Counted from the first letter of the stretch, positions 1 to 8,881 are shown. The stretch is 34,499 nucleotides of DNA from JADKIH01 sp031427625 (GCA_031427625.1 JANPNV010000044.1:1-34499), one strand, 5' to 3'. A program made the numbers and translations. Notes: a model not told the origin generated them from the sequence alone.

Positions 1-188
1 CAGTCAGCATTAGTCTTAAATCGATTGGGAAATTCCATCAAATTTGTACTTTTAAAGAATTGCATGGTGTCTTAGTTTTCGGTAAAGAAATAGTTCGACA
101 CCTTATTCTATTTACGTTCTGGAACTATATGGATAACCCTATAAGTTTATTTAAAATTCTCCCTAAATATAAAAGATATTTCTATTAA
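1..188 (+). CDS. C-terminal fragment of an unidentified protein (cut by window edge)
   Basis: The frame beginning at base 3 is open from the window edge to a TAA at 186-188, giving about 61 residues. The peptide looks like real protein rather than chance translation: it is rich in hydrophobic and aromatic residues, with a segment reading FTFWNYMDNPISLF and a basic, aromatic end (PKYKRYFY). Short aromatic/basic tails of this sort occur at the C-termini of family 2 glycosyltransferases, but no diagnostic motif is visible and the assignment is only a guess. The strong hairpin terminator at 562-597 on the same strand lies 370 bases downstream and could end this transcript. The start and the main domain lie outside the window. 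Confidence 0.5.
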   Translation, partial: VSISLKSIGKFHQICTFKELHGVLVFGKEIVRHLILFTFWNYMDNPISLFKILPKYKRYFY

Positions 189-561
189 ATATGGAATTAA
201 TTCCTGCGCATATTTTTGGTTAACAATTGTTGAAACTGAAATTTAGACGACTAAATATGTCTTATAGGCAAAGTAATTATCATTAGATCAGTATTTAATC
301 GAGTGTTTTCCTCCTAAAGTGATATAATGTAGTTGGATCTGTTTTTTATTTGGTTCTCAAATCACTAATACTACCAAATGCTAATTCGAACTAGCTGCAT
401 ACTCATTATGGATATGATATGCATTCGTTGAAAACTATATTTATTCTATAAATCAAACAATCAGGAGGATTAAAAATATAGTACTTGATAATGTTAAAAG
501 GGATATCCGGTAACTAGACTTAATATGATTCACATAGGATAAATTCCGCCTACATTTCAAG
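189..561. other. Gene-free AT-rich stretch
   Basis: I see no convincing reading frame on either strand between the end of the left-edge fragment and the terminator hairpin. An isolated AGGAGG-like sequence lies near 461-470, but no start codon follows at a useful distance. The stretch may be untranslated 3' region of the upstream gene or decayed sequence. Confidence 0.4.
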
Positions 562-597
562 AAAAAAAACGGAGCTTGGTAAGCTCCGTTTTTATTT
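562..597. terminator. Intrinsic terminator hairpin (bidirectional form)
   Basis: The arm ACGGAGCTT (569-577), a three-base loop GGT (578-580) and the arm AAGCTCCGT (581-589) form a perfect 9-bp stem. It has an A-run before it (562-569) and a T-rich run after it (589-597), so it could terminate transcripts in either direction. It separates the left-edge gene from the flavin oxidoreductase at 742. Confidence 0.85.
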
Positions 598-741
598 TAT
601 GGATTACTGTTCGCCGACTCATCTTTTTAATTATATATATTTATTTTTATCAATGTCAAAAACACTCATGTCTGTCAATTTTTAGCGTTCGAAATTTTTC
701 TATTCAAGTTTATAAGAAAGAGAATATGTAATTTTGCATTT

Positions 742-1785
742 ATGGAATTAGGAATTTATTCTTTCGTTGATTACGAAGCACAGACGAATGAAGGGAAAAA
801 CTTTAAGGGCCAAAAAAGAATGGTCGAATTAATCGAGGAGATTAAATTGGCCGATGAGGTTGGTTTGGAGGTATTTGGAATCGGAGAACATCATAGAAAG
901 GAGTACCTTTCATCTTCTCCGGCAATCATTCTTGCCGCCGCTGCTAGTGTTACGAAAAATATAAAACTGACAAGCGCTGTTACTGTGCTAAGTTCCGATG
1001 ATCCTGTGCGTGTATATCAACAATTTGCAACTCTTGATCTGATCTCGAAAGGTCGCGCCGAAATAATGGCGGGAAGAGGTTCATTTATTGAGTCGTTCCC
1101 TCTTTTCGGTTATGATCTTCAGGATTATGATGAATTGTTTTCAGAAAAACTTGATTTGTTGGTTAAGCTCAACGAGAAGGGAAACATCAAATGGACGGGA
1201 AAACACAGACCCGATATCAACGACCTTAGTATTTATCCTCGTCCCTATAATAATAAAATTCCAATTTGGCTTGCAGTGGGAGGGACTCCACAATCGGCCA
1301 TCCGAGCAGGGAAAATGGGCCTGCCATTAGCTCTTGCTATTATTGGCGGCGCCCCGGATAAATTCGTTCCTTTCATCGAACTTTATAGAGAGAGTGCATT
1401 AGCTGCCGGTCATTGCGAAAAAGCAATTGTTGGTATAAACTCTCATGTATATATATCAGAAAATTCTAAGAAGGCTGCAGATGAATTTTATCCCGGTTAT
1501 GCTGAAATCATGACTAATATCGGCAGAGAAAGAGGGTGGTCTAGAATGACTCGTGAGCATTTTGATTTAATGCGTTCTCCAAAAGGTTCATTGCTTGTCG
1601 GAAGCACGCAAGAAGTCATAGACAAAATTCTTTATGAGCATGAATTATTTGGTAACGACAGATTCCTGGCACAAATGACAGTGGGAGTCATGGATCATGA
1701 AAAGATAATGCATTCAATAGAACTTTTTGGAACTGTAGTAGCTCCGGCTGTCAAAAAAGCAATAGCCAATAAAAATAGTAAATGA
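742..1785 (+). CDS. LLM-class flavin-dependent oxidoreductase (luciferase-like)
   Basis: This 347-residue protein belongs to the bacterial luciferase/F420-FMN oxidoreductase superfamily, which has a TIM-barrel fold. The family pattern is clear: an N-terminal MELGIYSFVDY strand, the stretch VFGIGEHHRKEYLSSSP with the characteristic EHH, then VTVLSSDDPVRVYQQFATLD and the glycine-rich AEIMAGRGSF that lines the flavin site. The PIWLAVGG strand and the LLVGSTQEV segment of the C-terminal half are also present. Members commonly reduce FMN with NAD(P)H and oxidise small organic substrates, but the substrate cannot be read from sequence. The gene stands alone, behind the terminator at 562-597 and convergent with the ppsA operon. 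No FNR-like box lies upstream. Length is normal for the family. Confidence 0.88.
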   Translation: MELGIYSFVDYEAQTNEGKNFKGQKRMVELIEEIKLADEVGLEVFGIGEHHRKEYLSSSPAIILAAAASVTKNIKLTSAVTVLSSDDPVRVYQQFATLDLISKGRAEIMAGRGSFIESFPLFGYDLQDYDELFSEKLDLLVKLNEKGNIKWTGKHRPDINDLSIYPRPYNNKIPIWLAVGGTPQSAIRAGKMGLPLALAIIGGAPDKFVPFIELYRESALAAGHCEKAIVGINSHVYISENSKKAADEFYPGYAEIMTNIGRERGWSRMTREHFDLMRSPKGSLLVGSTQEVIDKILYEHELFGNDRFLAQMTVGVMDHEKIMHSIELFGTVVAPAVKKAIANKNSK

Positions 1786-2050
1786 TTCACAATGAATATT
1801 TACAATATATATAGAACCGGTCTTCAGCATTATTAATTGTAAAAATTCAAAGTGATTAAAGTAATTCTATCGTATTAAAAATAGAGCATTGGAGTGAACG
1901 AAAAATCAGTACAATTTTAAAATATTACTCCAACATAAAAATATTTCAATTTATTATTCAGTGAAAAGATGAGTAGATTGATTTATTTTATATGTATCTA
2001 CCATTAAATTAATCTATTACGAAAAGTTTCAAAAATTCAGCACGAAAATT

Positions 2051-4486
2051 TTAATTTACGAACGACACTTTTTTTATTGTTCTTTTTTTTTCAGCGTTGT
2101 TAATATTCTCAATTCCTTTAAAGAATGCATCAGGAGTAAATGAGATACTGTCTATTCCTTGATCAATTAAAAAGTCAGTGTATTCCGAAATGTCACTTGG
2201 CGCTTGTCCGCATAAACCTATTTTACGTCCATTTCGTTTAGCTTTTTGAATTGCGAGAGAAATCAATTGTTTTACTGCATCATTTCTTTCGTCAAACAAG
2301 TTGCTAATTAAGGTCGAGTCTCTATCTATTCCCAGAGTCAGTTGAGTAAGATCATTGGATCCAATTGAAAAGCCATCAAAATGTTTTGCAAATTCGTCTG
2401 CTAATAAGACATTTGAAGGTATTTCAACCATCATATAAATTTCAAGATTGTTTTTTCCACGGATTAATCCGAAATTTTTCATGATATCAACTACCTGAAT
2501 TCCCTCATCGACAGTTCTGCAGAATGGTATCATCAATTTTATATTGGTAAATCCCATTTCATCACGAACCATTTTCATTGCTTCGCATTCCAGTCGAAAG
2601 CCCTCTTTGTATCGCTCATTGTAATATCTCGAGGCGCCACGAAATCCAATCATCGGGTTTTCTTCCACAGGTTCAAATTCTTTACCGCCAATCAGGTTGG
2701 CATATTCATTCGATTTGAAATCACTCATACGAACAATTACGTCTTTAGGATAAAATGCCGCCGCCATTGTCGCAACAGCTTGTGATAATTTATCAATAAA
2801 GTATTCCGCTTTATCCTTGTACAAGATTGTAATTTCTCCAATCAGTTTTTTTGCCTTTATATCTTTTAAGGATTGATAATTTACCAAAGCCATTGGATGA
2901 ATTCTGATTTCATTCGATATAATAAACTCTATTCTGAGTAAACCAACTCCGTTATTTGGATAAAATGAAAGTTCAAATGCTTTTTCTGGATTACTCAGGA
3001 TTAGCATTGCATTAGTCTTAGGAATTATTATTTTTTTCAAGTCAATCTCTTTTTCATCCCATTTCAATATTCCGGAATATGCAAATCCTGTCTGTCCTTC
3101 CGCACATGAAATAGTAATCAGTTGTCCATTTTTAATTTTAGAGGTTGCATTTCCACATCCAATTAATGCAGGGACTCCCAGCTCCCGTGCTACTATTGAT
3201 GCGTGACTGGTTCTTCCACCGTTGTCGGTAATTATAGCTGCAGACTTTTTCATAATAACATTCCAATCGGGATTTGTAATTTCTGTTACCAGGATCTCGC
3301 CCTCCTTAAAAAGATTTGCATCTGAAAGGGAATTCAAAATTCTAGCTTTCCCACTCACGATTTTATTTCCAATTGCTATTCCGGAAGTAATTGGTTCCCC
3401 TTTTTCTCTCAATGTATATATATGATGGACATTTATTGTTTTTGAAGCATGTACTGTTTCAGGTCTGGCTTGTACAATATACATTTGATTTGTTTTTCCA
3501 TCTTTAGCCCATTCAATATCCATTGGTCTTTTATAATGCTTTTCAATATCAAGGGAGCATTTTGCCAGATTTATTATCTCCTGATCGCTTAATATAAATT
3601 GGTTCCGTTTTTTTTCTGGTGTAACAATGTTAACGACACTACTACCGGTTTTTTGACTAACCTTAACGGCATAACGCATAGTGTATTCTTTTGATCCAAG
3701 CTTTCTATTGATTATTGCTTGCTTTCCAGCAATAAGTGTTTTTTTGAAAACGAGAAATTCATCAGGAGTAATTGTTCCTTTGACAATATTCTCACCCAAT
3801 CCCCAACTTCCTGAAATATGAATGATATCCCGAAATCCCGATTCTGGTTCAAGAGTAAAACAGACACCTGAACAGGCAAGATCAGACCTGACCATTTTTT
3901 GAATTCCTACGGATAATGCAATGTTTAATGAGTCAAAACCGTGATCCTCTCTGTATTTAATTGCTCTTTGAGAAAACAAAGAAGCATAACAATGTAAAAT
4001 TGCTTTGAGGATTTCTGTTGATCCACTTATATTAAGATACGATTCATGCTGGCCGGCAAAACTTGCATTTGGAAGGTCTTCTGCAGTTGCGCTGCTTCTT
4101 ACTGCTACATCACAATTCTTACCATATTCTTCTTGCATTTTGAGATATTGCAAACGGACAAGTTTAATTGTGTTTCTAGGAAGTGTTGAGCATAAAATTA
4201 ATTGTCGTATTGCATCGCTAATGGTTTCTATATTTTTAAAATATTTTCTGTCAAGTTTATTAATTACAGATTGAATTGGTTCTTTGAGTTTGTTTGAATT
4301 TATAAAATCCCAGTAGGCTACCGACGTTAAAGCAAATCCCCCAGGTACTTTTATTTCTTTTCCGGCAAGGGATTGAATAAGTTCTCCCAATGAGGCATTT
4401 TTACCACCTACGAGTGAAACATCTTTCATGTTTATATCAGCTAGATTCACAACTATCTTTTCTGTTAAATTTGAAATTATTTTCAT
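2051..4486 (-). CDS. ppsA: Phosphoenolpyruvate synthase
   Basis: This cytoplasmic enzyme converts pyruvate, ATP and water to phosphoenolpyruvate, AMP and phosphate, the gluconeogenic entry step. The 811 residues show the family order. The N-terminal ATP-grasp nucleotide-binding domain has VGGKNASLGEL near residue 27 and VRSSATAEDLPNASFAGQHE near 129. The swivelling phosphohistidine domain has GGRTSHASIVAREL, placing the catalytic His at about 428. The C-terminal PEP/pyruvate barrel has MVEIPSN, SIGSNDLTQLTLG and GLCGQAPSD with the catalytic Cys. It is the last gene of a minus-strand run after two universal stress proteins, with only 22 bases separating it from the nearer one, so co-transcription is likely. 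Pyruvate phosphate dikinase is excluded by length and by the PPS-type C-terminus. Confidence 0.93.
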   Translation of the reverse strand: MKIISNLTEKIVVNLADINMKDVSLVGGKNASLGELIQSLAGKEIKVPGGFALTSVAYWDFINSNKLKEPIQSVINKLDRKYFKNIETISDAIRQLILCSTLPRNTIKLVRLQYLKMQEEYGKNCDVAVRSSATAEDLPNASFAGQHESYLNISGSTEILKAILHCYASLFSQRAIKYREDHGFDSLNIALSVGIQKMVRSDLACSGVCFTLEPESGFRDIIHISGSWGLGENIVKGTITPDEFLVFKKTLIAGKQAIINRKLGSKEYTMRYAVKVSQKTGSSVVNIVTPEKKRNQFILSDQEIINLAKCSLDIEKHYKRPMDIEWAKDGKTNQMYIVQARPETVHASKTINVHHIYTLREKGEPITSGIAIGNKIVSGKARILNSLSDANLFKEGEILVTEITNPDWNVIMKKSAAIITDNGGRTSHASIVARELGVPALIGCGNATSKIKNGQLITISCAEGQTGFAYSGILKWDEKEIDLKKIIIPKTNAMLILSNPEKAFELSFYPNNGVGLLRIEFIISNEIRIHPMALVNYQSLKDIKAKKLIGEITILYKDKAEYFIDKLSQAVATMAAAFYPKDVIVRMSDFKSNEYANLIGGKEFEPVEENPMIGFRGASRYYNERYKEGFRLECEAMKMVRDEMGFTNIKLMIPFCRTVDEGIQVVDIMKNFGLIRGKNNLEIYMMVEIPSNVLLADEFAKHFDGFSIGSNDLTQLTLGIDRDSTLISNLFDERNDAVKQLISLAIQKAKRNGRKIGLCGQAPSDISEYTDFLIDQGIDSISFTPDAFFKGIENINNAEKKRTIKKVSFVN

Positions 4487-4508
4487 TAAGATTTGTTTTT
4501 ATAAAATG

Positions 4509-5342
4509 TTATAAATTTGTATGAAATACTAGAATGGGTAATTGTGTATGATAAACCATTTTTTTTGTAAGGCTGGATTGAAAAATATTTTGAATAAATG
4601 TACGATAGCGGGTGCTGATTGAAAGTAAATCAGCATTGATTTCCTCCAGATATAAATTTATTCCTTCATAAGTATTTTCATTTTCAAATACTTTAAATGA
4701 AATTTTATCAAAGCCGCTTTCTTCGTAAATTTTATTTTTAAATTCTCCAAGCTGATTGTAGTCGAAGGCAAGATTTTCTGAGTTATCGGAAATATGTAAT
4801 AAAATAATTTCTGAATCAAATATTTTAGCGAAGCTAATTAGTTCATTTACGTTATTAAAATCGTCAATTCCGTAGTTCGCGGCAAAAATAATTTTCTTAA
4901 TCCGTTTCATTCGCGAATTTTCCGGTACTACAAGTACTGGGCAGGTAGATTTTTCCAATACTTTAGTCGTATTACTTCCAATAAAAAAATGTTTAAGAAC
5001 GGAAATCTCTTTCATGCCCATAATTACCAAGTCACATTTTGTTTTGATTATTTCTGAAATAATTTCATCATTTGCAAATCCTTCGACAAGGTTGCTATTG
5101 AATGTCATTTCGGGAAATAATTTCCTGTATTTTATTACGATACTATTTAATGATTCTGCCGCTTCGTTTTTTATTGATAAATCTGATGGCATTGCTATCG
5201 GCGCTTCTGAAACCGGAATTGGTATAAAGTAAGAATGAAAGAGAATAATTTTCGATTTAATATTTTTGTTTAATTCAATTCCATACTCTAAAGCATTTAT
5301 GGATGCGGGTGAAAAGTCAATGGGGAAGAGTATTGTATTCAT
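4509..5342 (-). CDS. Universal stress protein, two tandem Usp domains
   Basis: The 277 residues form two UspA-type alpha/beta domains, the first starting with the typical MNTILFPIDFSPASINALEY and the second around residue 147 (IKKIIFAANYGIDDF). The first domain ends in the nucleotide-binding region VIMGMKEISVLKHFFIGSNT. The GSN end of the ATP-binding motif is kept, but the middle glycine of the usual G-x2-G-x9-G-S pattern is not obvious, so nucleotide binding may be weakened. The second domain lacks the motif, as is usual for tandem Usp proteins of Bacteroidota. It is the middle gene of a usp-usp-ppsA run, 7 bases after the previous usp. Usp proteins of this type generally accompany anaerobic or stationary-phase adaptation; the specific target is unknown. 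Confidence 0.88.
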   Translation of the reverse strand: MNTILFPIDFSPASINALEYGIELNKNIKSKIILFHSYFIPIPVSEAPIAMPSDLSIKNEAAESLNSIVIKYRKLFPEMTFNSNLVEGFANDEIISEIIKTKCDLVIMGMKEISVLKHFFIGSNTTKVLEKSTCPVLVVPENSRMKRIKKIIFAANYGIDDFNNVNELISFAKIFDSEIILLHISDNSENLAFDYNQLGEFKNKIYEESGFDKISFKVFENENTYEGINLYLEEINADLLSISTRYRTFIQNIFQSSLTKKMVYHTQLPILVFHTNL

Positions 5343-5349
5343 TATTTAT

Positions 5350-6183
5350 TTATTTACCATCGTGAAAAGCGAGTAATGGAATTGTTGTATGAGCGGCAAT
5401 TTTTTTAGTAAAGCTCTTATCAAATAACCTTGTTATGATATTTTTCTTCCTTGTCGATACAGCAATTAGATCAATGTTATTTTCTTCGATAAAGTGGTTT
5501 AATGCTTTAACCTGGTCATTTCCTTTTATTACCCTGAATGAAATGTTTTTATATGATACTTTTGAACGAATATCATCTTCAAATACATCCATTAGAGCTT
5601 TTTCGTAATTAATAGGTACGAGAAAATCTGTAATATGTGTCATAATAATTTCTGCATTAAATAATGAAGCTATTCCACTTAAGGTTTGGATAGCATCAAT
5701 ATCATTTTCACGAAAGTCGGTAGCAAAGGCTATTTTTTCAATGTCTTTAATTTTTGTTTCCACTGGAATTGCCAATATCGGACGAGTGGCTTTTTGGATA
5801 ACTGCCGAAGTATTACTACCAATTAGTATTTCCTCAATTCCTCGGGCTCCTTTGGTACCCATGACAATTAAAAATACATTGTTATTTTTTGCATAATTAA
5901 TTATAACATCGGCGGCAAGTCCGTATTCAATAACCTCAGTGACTTTAAGGCTACTTATTTCTTTTGAATGTTTTTTACAATAAGCCTGTAAATCTTTTGT
6001 TGCCTGATCAACGATCGTAAGATCATTCTGTTCGTCGTTCAGAAGCTGGTATGTAAATGAGTTCATTCGGCATGAATGAAGAATAACTAATTCAGCCTCT
6101 AAAAAGTGGCATAACTTAATGGCATAATTAAGAGCATGGTCTGCATTATTTGAAAAATCAGTTGGAAATAGGATAGTTTTCAT
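5350..6183 (-). CDS. Universal stress protein, two tandem Usp domains
   Basis: This 277-residue tandem Usp protein begins MKTILFPTDFSNNADHALNY. Domain 1 carries the complete ATP-binding pattern in VMGTKGARGIEEILIGSNTS (G-x2-G-x9-G-S). Domain 2 begins near residue 148 with IEKIAFATDFRENDIDA and lacks the motif. It is the first gene of the usp-usp-ppsA run. An FNR-like palindrome (6231-6242) lies 47 bases before its start codon, a distance compatible with an activator site for the whole run, which points to oxygen- or redox-dependent expression. It is about as diverged from its neighbour as tandem duplicates usually are. The function is inferred from family only. Confidence 0.9.
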   Translation of the reverse strand: MKTILFPTDFSNNADHALNYAIKLCHFLEAELVILHSCRMNSFTYQLLNDEQNDLTIVDQATKDLQAYCKKHSKEISSLKVTEVIEYGLAADVIINYAKNNNVFLIVMGTKGARGIEEILIGSNTSAVIQKATRPILAIPVETKIKDIEKIAFATDFRENDIDAIQTLSGIASLFNAEIIMTHITDFLVPINYEKALMDVFEDDIRSKVSYKNISFRVIKGNDQVKALNHFIEENNIDLIAVSTRKKNIITRLFDKSFTKKIAAHTTIPLLAFHDGK

Positions 6184-6230
6184 GTGTAATGAATTTATAC
6201 AAATTTATGAATATTAATAAAAAATATGAA

Positions 6231-6242
6231 TGATCTGTGTCA
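6231..6242 (-). promoter_or_regulatory. FNR/FixK-like site upstream of usp-usp-ppsA
   Basis: TGATCTGTGTCA matches TGAY-N4-RTCA and lies 47 bases upstream of the usp start codon at 6183. The form is the core of the FNR/FixK consensus TTGAT-N4-ATCAA. The assignment is inferred from pattern and position only. Confidence 0.5.
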
Positions 6243-6494
6243 TGATTACTAATGATATTAAATTATTATTTAATAAATAAGAGCTTAATTTAGTCTTGAA
6301 AAATTGAACAAAAGAACATTTTAAATCCATATACATTGTGCTTAATAGCTATCAATTATTGAATATGGAGTATATACTATTGATAAAATTGTTTTTAAAT
6401 GGATGATTAATTTTAACGAAATATTGCTCTTTTTTTTGCTCCTTTAAAAGATGGATATTTCTGATAAATCAGTACCGCTTTTGAATTCCTGACA

Positions 6495-6506
6495 TGACAA
6501 ATATCA
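6495..6506 (+). promoter_or_regulatory. FNR/FixK-like site upstream of ba3 oxidase operon
   Basis: TGACAAATATCA matches TGAY-N4-RTCA and lies 72 bases upstream of the subunit IIa start at 6579. FNR/FixK-family control of a terminal oxidase is common, so the position makes biological sense. Binding is inferred. Confidence 0.5.
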
Positions 6507-6578
6507 CCTGTTTCAATGAGGAATCTCATTAAAAATACAAGACAACTGTTACATTTTTGCCCATAAATTATAATACAT

Positions 6579-6716
6579 ATGAGTGACGAAGAGAATAATA
6601 ATTTTCAGGATGCAGACTTTAAACCGCGTGGTGCTGTTGTGTTTCTTGTATTGCTTCTGCAATTGGCCGCATTGATATGGTTTGGTATATATTTTTTAAT
6701 GTTAAACCGCGTCTAA
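6579..6716 (+). CDS. Cytochrome c oxidase subunit IIa-like small membrane protein (ba3 type)
   Basis: This short gene encodes 45 residues: a polar N-terminus of about 17 residues (MSDEENNNFQDADFKPRG), one hydrophobic helix (AVVFLVLLLQLAALIWFGIY) and a short tail ending MLNRV. That single-helix layout, placed directly before a CuA subunit II and a B-family subunit I, matches subunit IIa of ba3-type oxidases, which supplies the helix missing from the short subunit II. The TAA stop at 6714-6716 is two bases before the ATG of subunit II, implying translational coupling. The identity rests on size, topology and context, because the family is too short for firm motif evidence. Confidence 0.75.
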   Translation: MSDEENNNFQDADFKPRGAVVFLVLLLQLAALIWFGIYFLMLNRV

Positions 6717-6718
6717 AA

Positions 6719-7165
6719 ATGGATTCATTCGAAAAACGTGCATTGATTTTATCAGTAGGACTCATGATGATTTTTGTGTTTGCTCTAATGTATGCTGTTG
6801 ATAAACGAAATAGCGACGTCCCAGATTGTTTGCCGTATGATGCAGCTTATACAAAAGCGCGAATAGTAAAACTGGATGATGACACTTATCAGGTATTTTG
6901 TGTGGCCAGAATGTGGCGGTTTGAGCCAGAATCTATTGTGATTCCCGTCGGAAGCAATGTCGATTTTTTCGTTACATCGGATGATGTCGTTCACGGATTT
7001 AATATTTATCTGAAGAATGTAAATATGATGGCTGTTCATGGAGGAATCAGCAAATCTACCGTCCATTTTGATAAGCCGGGAATATATAAAATAACCTGTC
7101 ATGAGTTTTGTGGTTCTGGCCATCAGAACATGCAGGCTGAAGTTGTTGTAACAGAGAAAAAATAA
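6719..7165 (+). CDS. Cytochrome c oxidase subunit II, ba3 type (CuA protein)
   Basis: This is the electron-entry subunit of a B-family heme-copper oxidase. It has one N-terminal membrane helix (residues about 8-26) followed by a periplasmic cupredoxin domain. All CuA ligands are visible: His92 in VVHGFNI, then C127-x3-C131-x3-H135-x2-M138 in CHEFCGSGHQNM. I place the start at 6719 (MDSFEKRAL). An in-frame ATG at 6677 would overlap most of the second half of the subunit IIa gene and add 14 residues (MVWYIFFNVKPRLK) that are its out-of-frame translation. The 148-residue length fits the short subunit II of ba3 enzymes rather than the two-helix A-type. It lies 2 bases after subunit IIa and 37 bases before subunit I. 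Confidence 0.92.
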   Translation: MDSFEKRALILSVGLMMIFVFALMYAVDKRNSDVPDCLPYDAAYTKARIVKLDDDTYQVFCVARMWRFEPESIVIPVGSNVDFFVTSDDVVHGFNIYLKNVNMMAVHGGISKSTVHFDKPGIYKITCHEFCGSGHQNMQAEVVVTEKK

Positions 7166-7202
7166 TTATTCAAATTGTATTAATAGTTATCCAAATAAAA
7201 TT

Positions 7203-8873
7203 ATGAATATTTCAAAACCTCTTCGAAGGGTAATATTGTTAGAACTATCGATTCCACTCGCCTTGCTTTCCATTGGTATTTTTGAAGGCCTGGCTCAAGT
7301 AATATATCGTTCAGGGATGATACATCAGGCGAGCTTTGCGGGAACGGATTATTATCAGGGATTAACTCTTCATGGTGTAATCAATGCCATTGTGCTTACG
7401 ACCTTCTTTGCAGTAGCATTCGGACATGCTACAATTGCATATTTTTTAAAGCGTGAACCATCAGCCAAACTTGCAATGTTGTCATTTGTTATTATGCTTA
7501 CAGGAACCTTGTTGGCTGCATATGCAATGTTGTCTGGGAAAGCATCTGTACTTTATACATTCTATCCGCCACTTAAAGCTCATGTTACTTTCTACCTTGG
7601 TGCTGCATTAATCATTGTCGGTTCATGGATTCCATTTTTTGATTGGGTAAGTATTTATATTAAATGGCGAAAAGAAAATAAAGACGTAAAAATGCCAATT
7701 GCTGTATTAGGTACATTGGTAAATTTTACCGTCTGGTTTGTCTGTTCATTATCTGTTGCATATGAAGTTATCATTTTACTAATTCCGTGGTCTGTCGGTT
7801 TTACGGAGACTGTAAATGTTACGTTCGCTCGTACATTATTCTGGTTTTTTGGACATGCATTGGTTTATTTCTGGTTGCTACCATCCTATATTATGTTCTA
7901 TACATTTCTACCTAAAATAGCAGGTGGAAAACTATATAGTGACAATGCCGGAAGAATTGTATTTCTAATGTTTTTGCTATTATCGATTCCTGTAGGTGTG
8001 CATCATCAGTTTAGTGATCCTAATATTTCCAGAGGGGTAAAATGGGTACATTCTATGTTAACGTTTGGTATTGTAATTCCTAGTTTTATTACTGCTTTTA
8101 CTCTTGCCGCATCGTTGGAATATGCAGGAAGAAAAAGAGGTGCAAAAGGTCTGCTAAATTGGCTAACTCACCTTCCTTATTTTCAGAAGGATAATTTCCT
8201 ATTCGGATATCTGATATGTGGTTTAATTCTTTTCATATTCGGAGGTTTAACAGGAATAGTTAATGCATCTTATAGTCTTAATAACATGGTTCATAATACA
8301 GCCTATCAGCCCGGCCATTTTCATATGACTGTTGCAGGCCCGGTATTTCTGGCAATTCTGGGAATGAGCATGTACCTGATAAAAGAGCTTACCGGTAAAA
8401 AAATTCAACTGCCGGTTTTTAATACAATGGTACCATACCTCTGGGTTATTGGTTTGCTTACATTTTCTACCGGATTAATATGGGGTGGTTTAATTGGTGA
8501 GCCTCGCCGAACTAATCTGGGAATGACATATCTAAACCCTGAGAGTAATCTGTATCATCCTCAATGGGTAAATGATACTACTATTACTCTATTCGGAGGT
8601 ATTATCATGTTCATTGCCGGTGTAATGTTTCTATCATCATTTTTCATGACGCTTTTTTCTAAAAAAATTTCCGAAAGTAAACTCGACTTTCCTGTTAGTG
8701 AATCGTTACATGTTGAAAAAAGAATTGGAATAATTGACAGGTTTGGCCCTTGGCTAATCGTAATGTTTGTCTTGATTCTTCTTGCTTACGTTCCTGCATT
8801 AATGGATGTATTCAAGTACTCTGGTCCTGGATCACCGGCATTTTTACCTGATAATCCGATTCCGCTTAAATAA
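7203..8873 (+). CDS. Cytochrome c oxidase subunit I, ba3 type (B-family heme-copper oxidase)
   Basis: This catalytic, polytopic inner-membrane subunit of 556 residues reduces O2 and pumps protons. All metal ligands can be placed: His57 (LTLHGV) and His374 for the low-spin heme, His372 for the high-spin heme (QPGHFHMT), and His218, His267 and His268 for CuB (FGHALVYFW and VGVHHQFSDP). Tyr222, four residues after His218, is the residue cross-linked in true O2 reductases. Its presence argues against an NO-reductase relative such as cNOR, qNOR or eNOR. Sequence around WFFGHALVYFWLLPSY and PKIAGGKLYSD resembles Thermus ba3. B-family enzymes have high O2 affinity, consistent with the FNR-like box upstream of the operon. 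SCO follows after 8 bases. Confidence 0.94.
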   Translation: MNISKPLRRVILLELSIPLALLSIGIFEGLAQVIYRSGMIHQASFAGTDYYQGLTLHGVINAIVLTTFFAVAFGHATIAYFLKREPSAKLAMLSFVIMLTGTLLAAYAMLSGKASVLYTFYPPLKAHVTFYLGAALIIVGSWIPFFDWVSIYIKWRKENKDVKMPIAVLGTLVNFTVWFVCSLSVAYEVIILLIPWSVGFTETVNVTFARTLFWFFGHALVYFWLLPSYIMFYTFLPKIAGGKLYSDNAGRIVFLMFLLLSIPVGVHHQFSDPNISRGVKWVHSMLTFGIVIPSFITAFTLAASLEYAGRKRGAKGLLNWLTHLPYFQKDNFLFGYLICGLILFIFGGLTGIVNASYSLNNMVHNTAYQPGHFHMTVAGPVFLAILGMSMYLIKELTGKKIQLPVFNTMVPYLWVIGLLTFSTGLIWGGLIGEPRRTNLGMTYLNPESNLYHPQWVNDTTITLFGGIIMFIAGVMFLSSFFMTLFSKKISESKLDFPVSESLHVEKRIGIIDRFGPWLIVMFVLILLAYVPALMDVFKYSGPGSPAFLPDNPIPLK

Positions 8874-8881
8874 TACATGAG

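Larger units (their letters stand above)
6184..6578. promoter_or_regulatory. Divergent control region between usp-ppsA and ba3 oxidase operons
   Basis: These 395 bases contain no credible gene. They separate two divergent operons and hold one FNR-like palindrome near each end: 6231-6242 serving the minus-strand usp operon and 6495-6506 serving the plus-strand oxidase operon. The rest is AT-rich with no further structure that I can support. Confidence 0.6.

Noticed and set aside
1868..1934. Inverted repeat TTGGAGT/ACTCCAA downstream of the flavin oxidoreductase
   Set aside because: Only 7 bp with a very long loop and no U-run; not credible as a terminator.
3222..3425. Plus-strand open frames inside ppsA, nosZ, nrdJ and the kinase
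   Set aside because: They are antisense shadows of well-supported genes, with no family motifs or protein-like composition.
6677..6718. Upstream in-frame ATG for oxidase subunit II
   Set aside because: The extra 14 residues are the out-of-frame reading of the subunit IIa gene and lack family resemblance; the ATG at 6719 gives a normal helix and spacing.
7203..8873. Possible nitric oxide reductase instead of oxidase
   Set aside because: The His218-x3-Tyr222 pair and a CuA subunit II are present, as in O2-reducing B-family enzymes; NO reductases lack the tyrosine and CuA.
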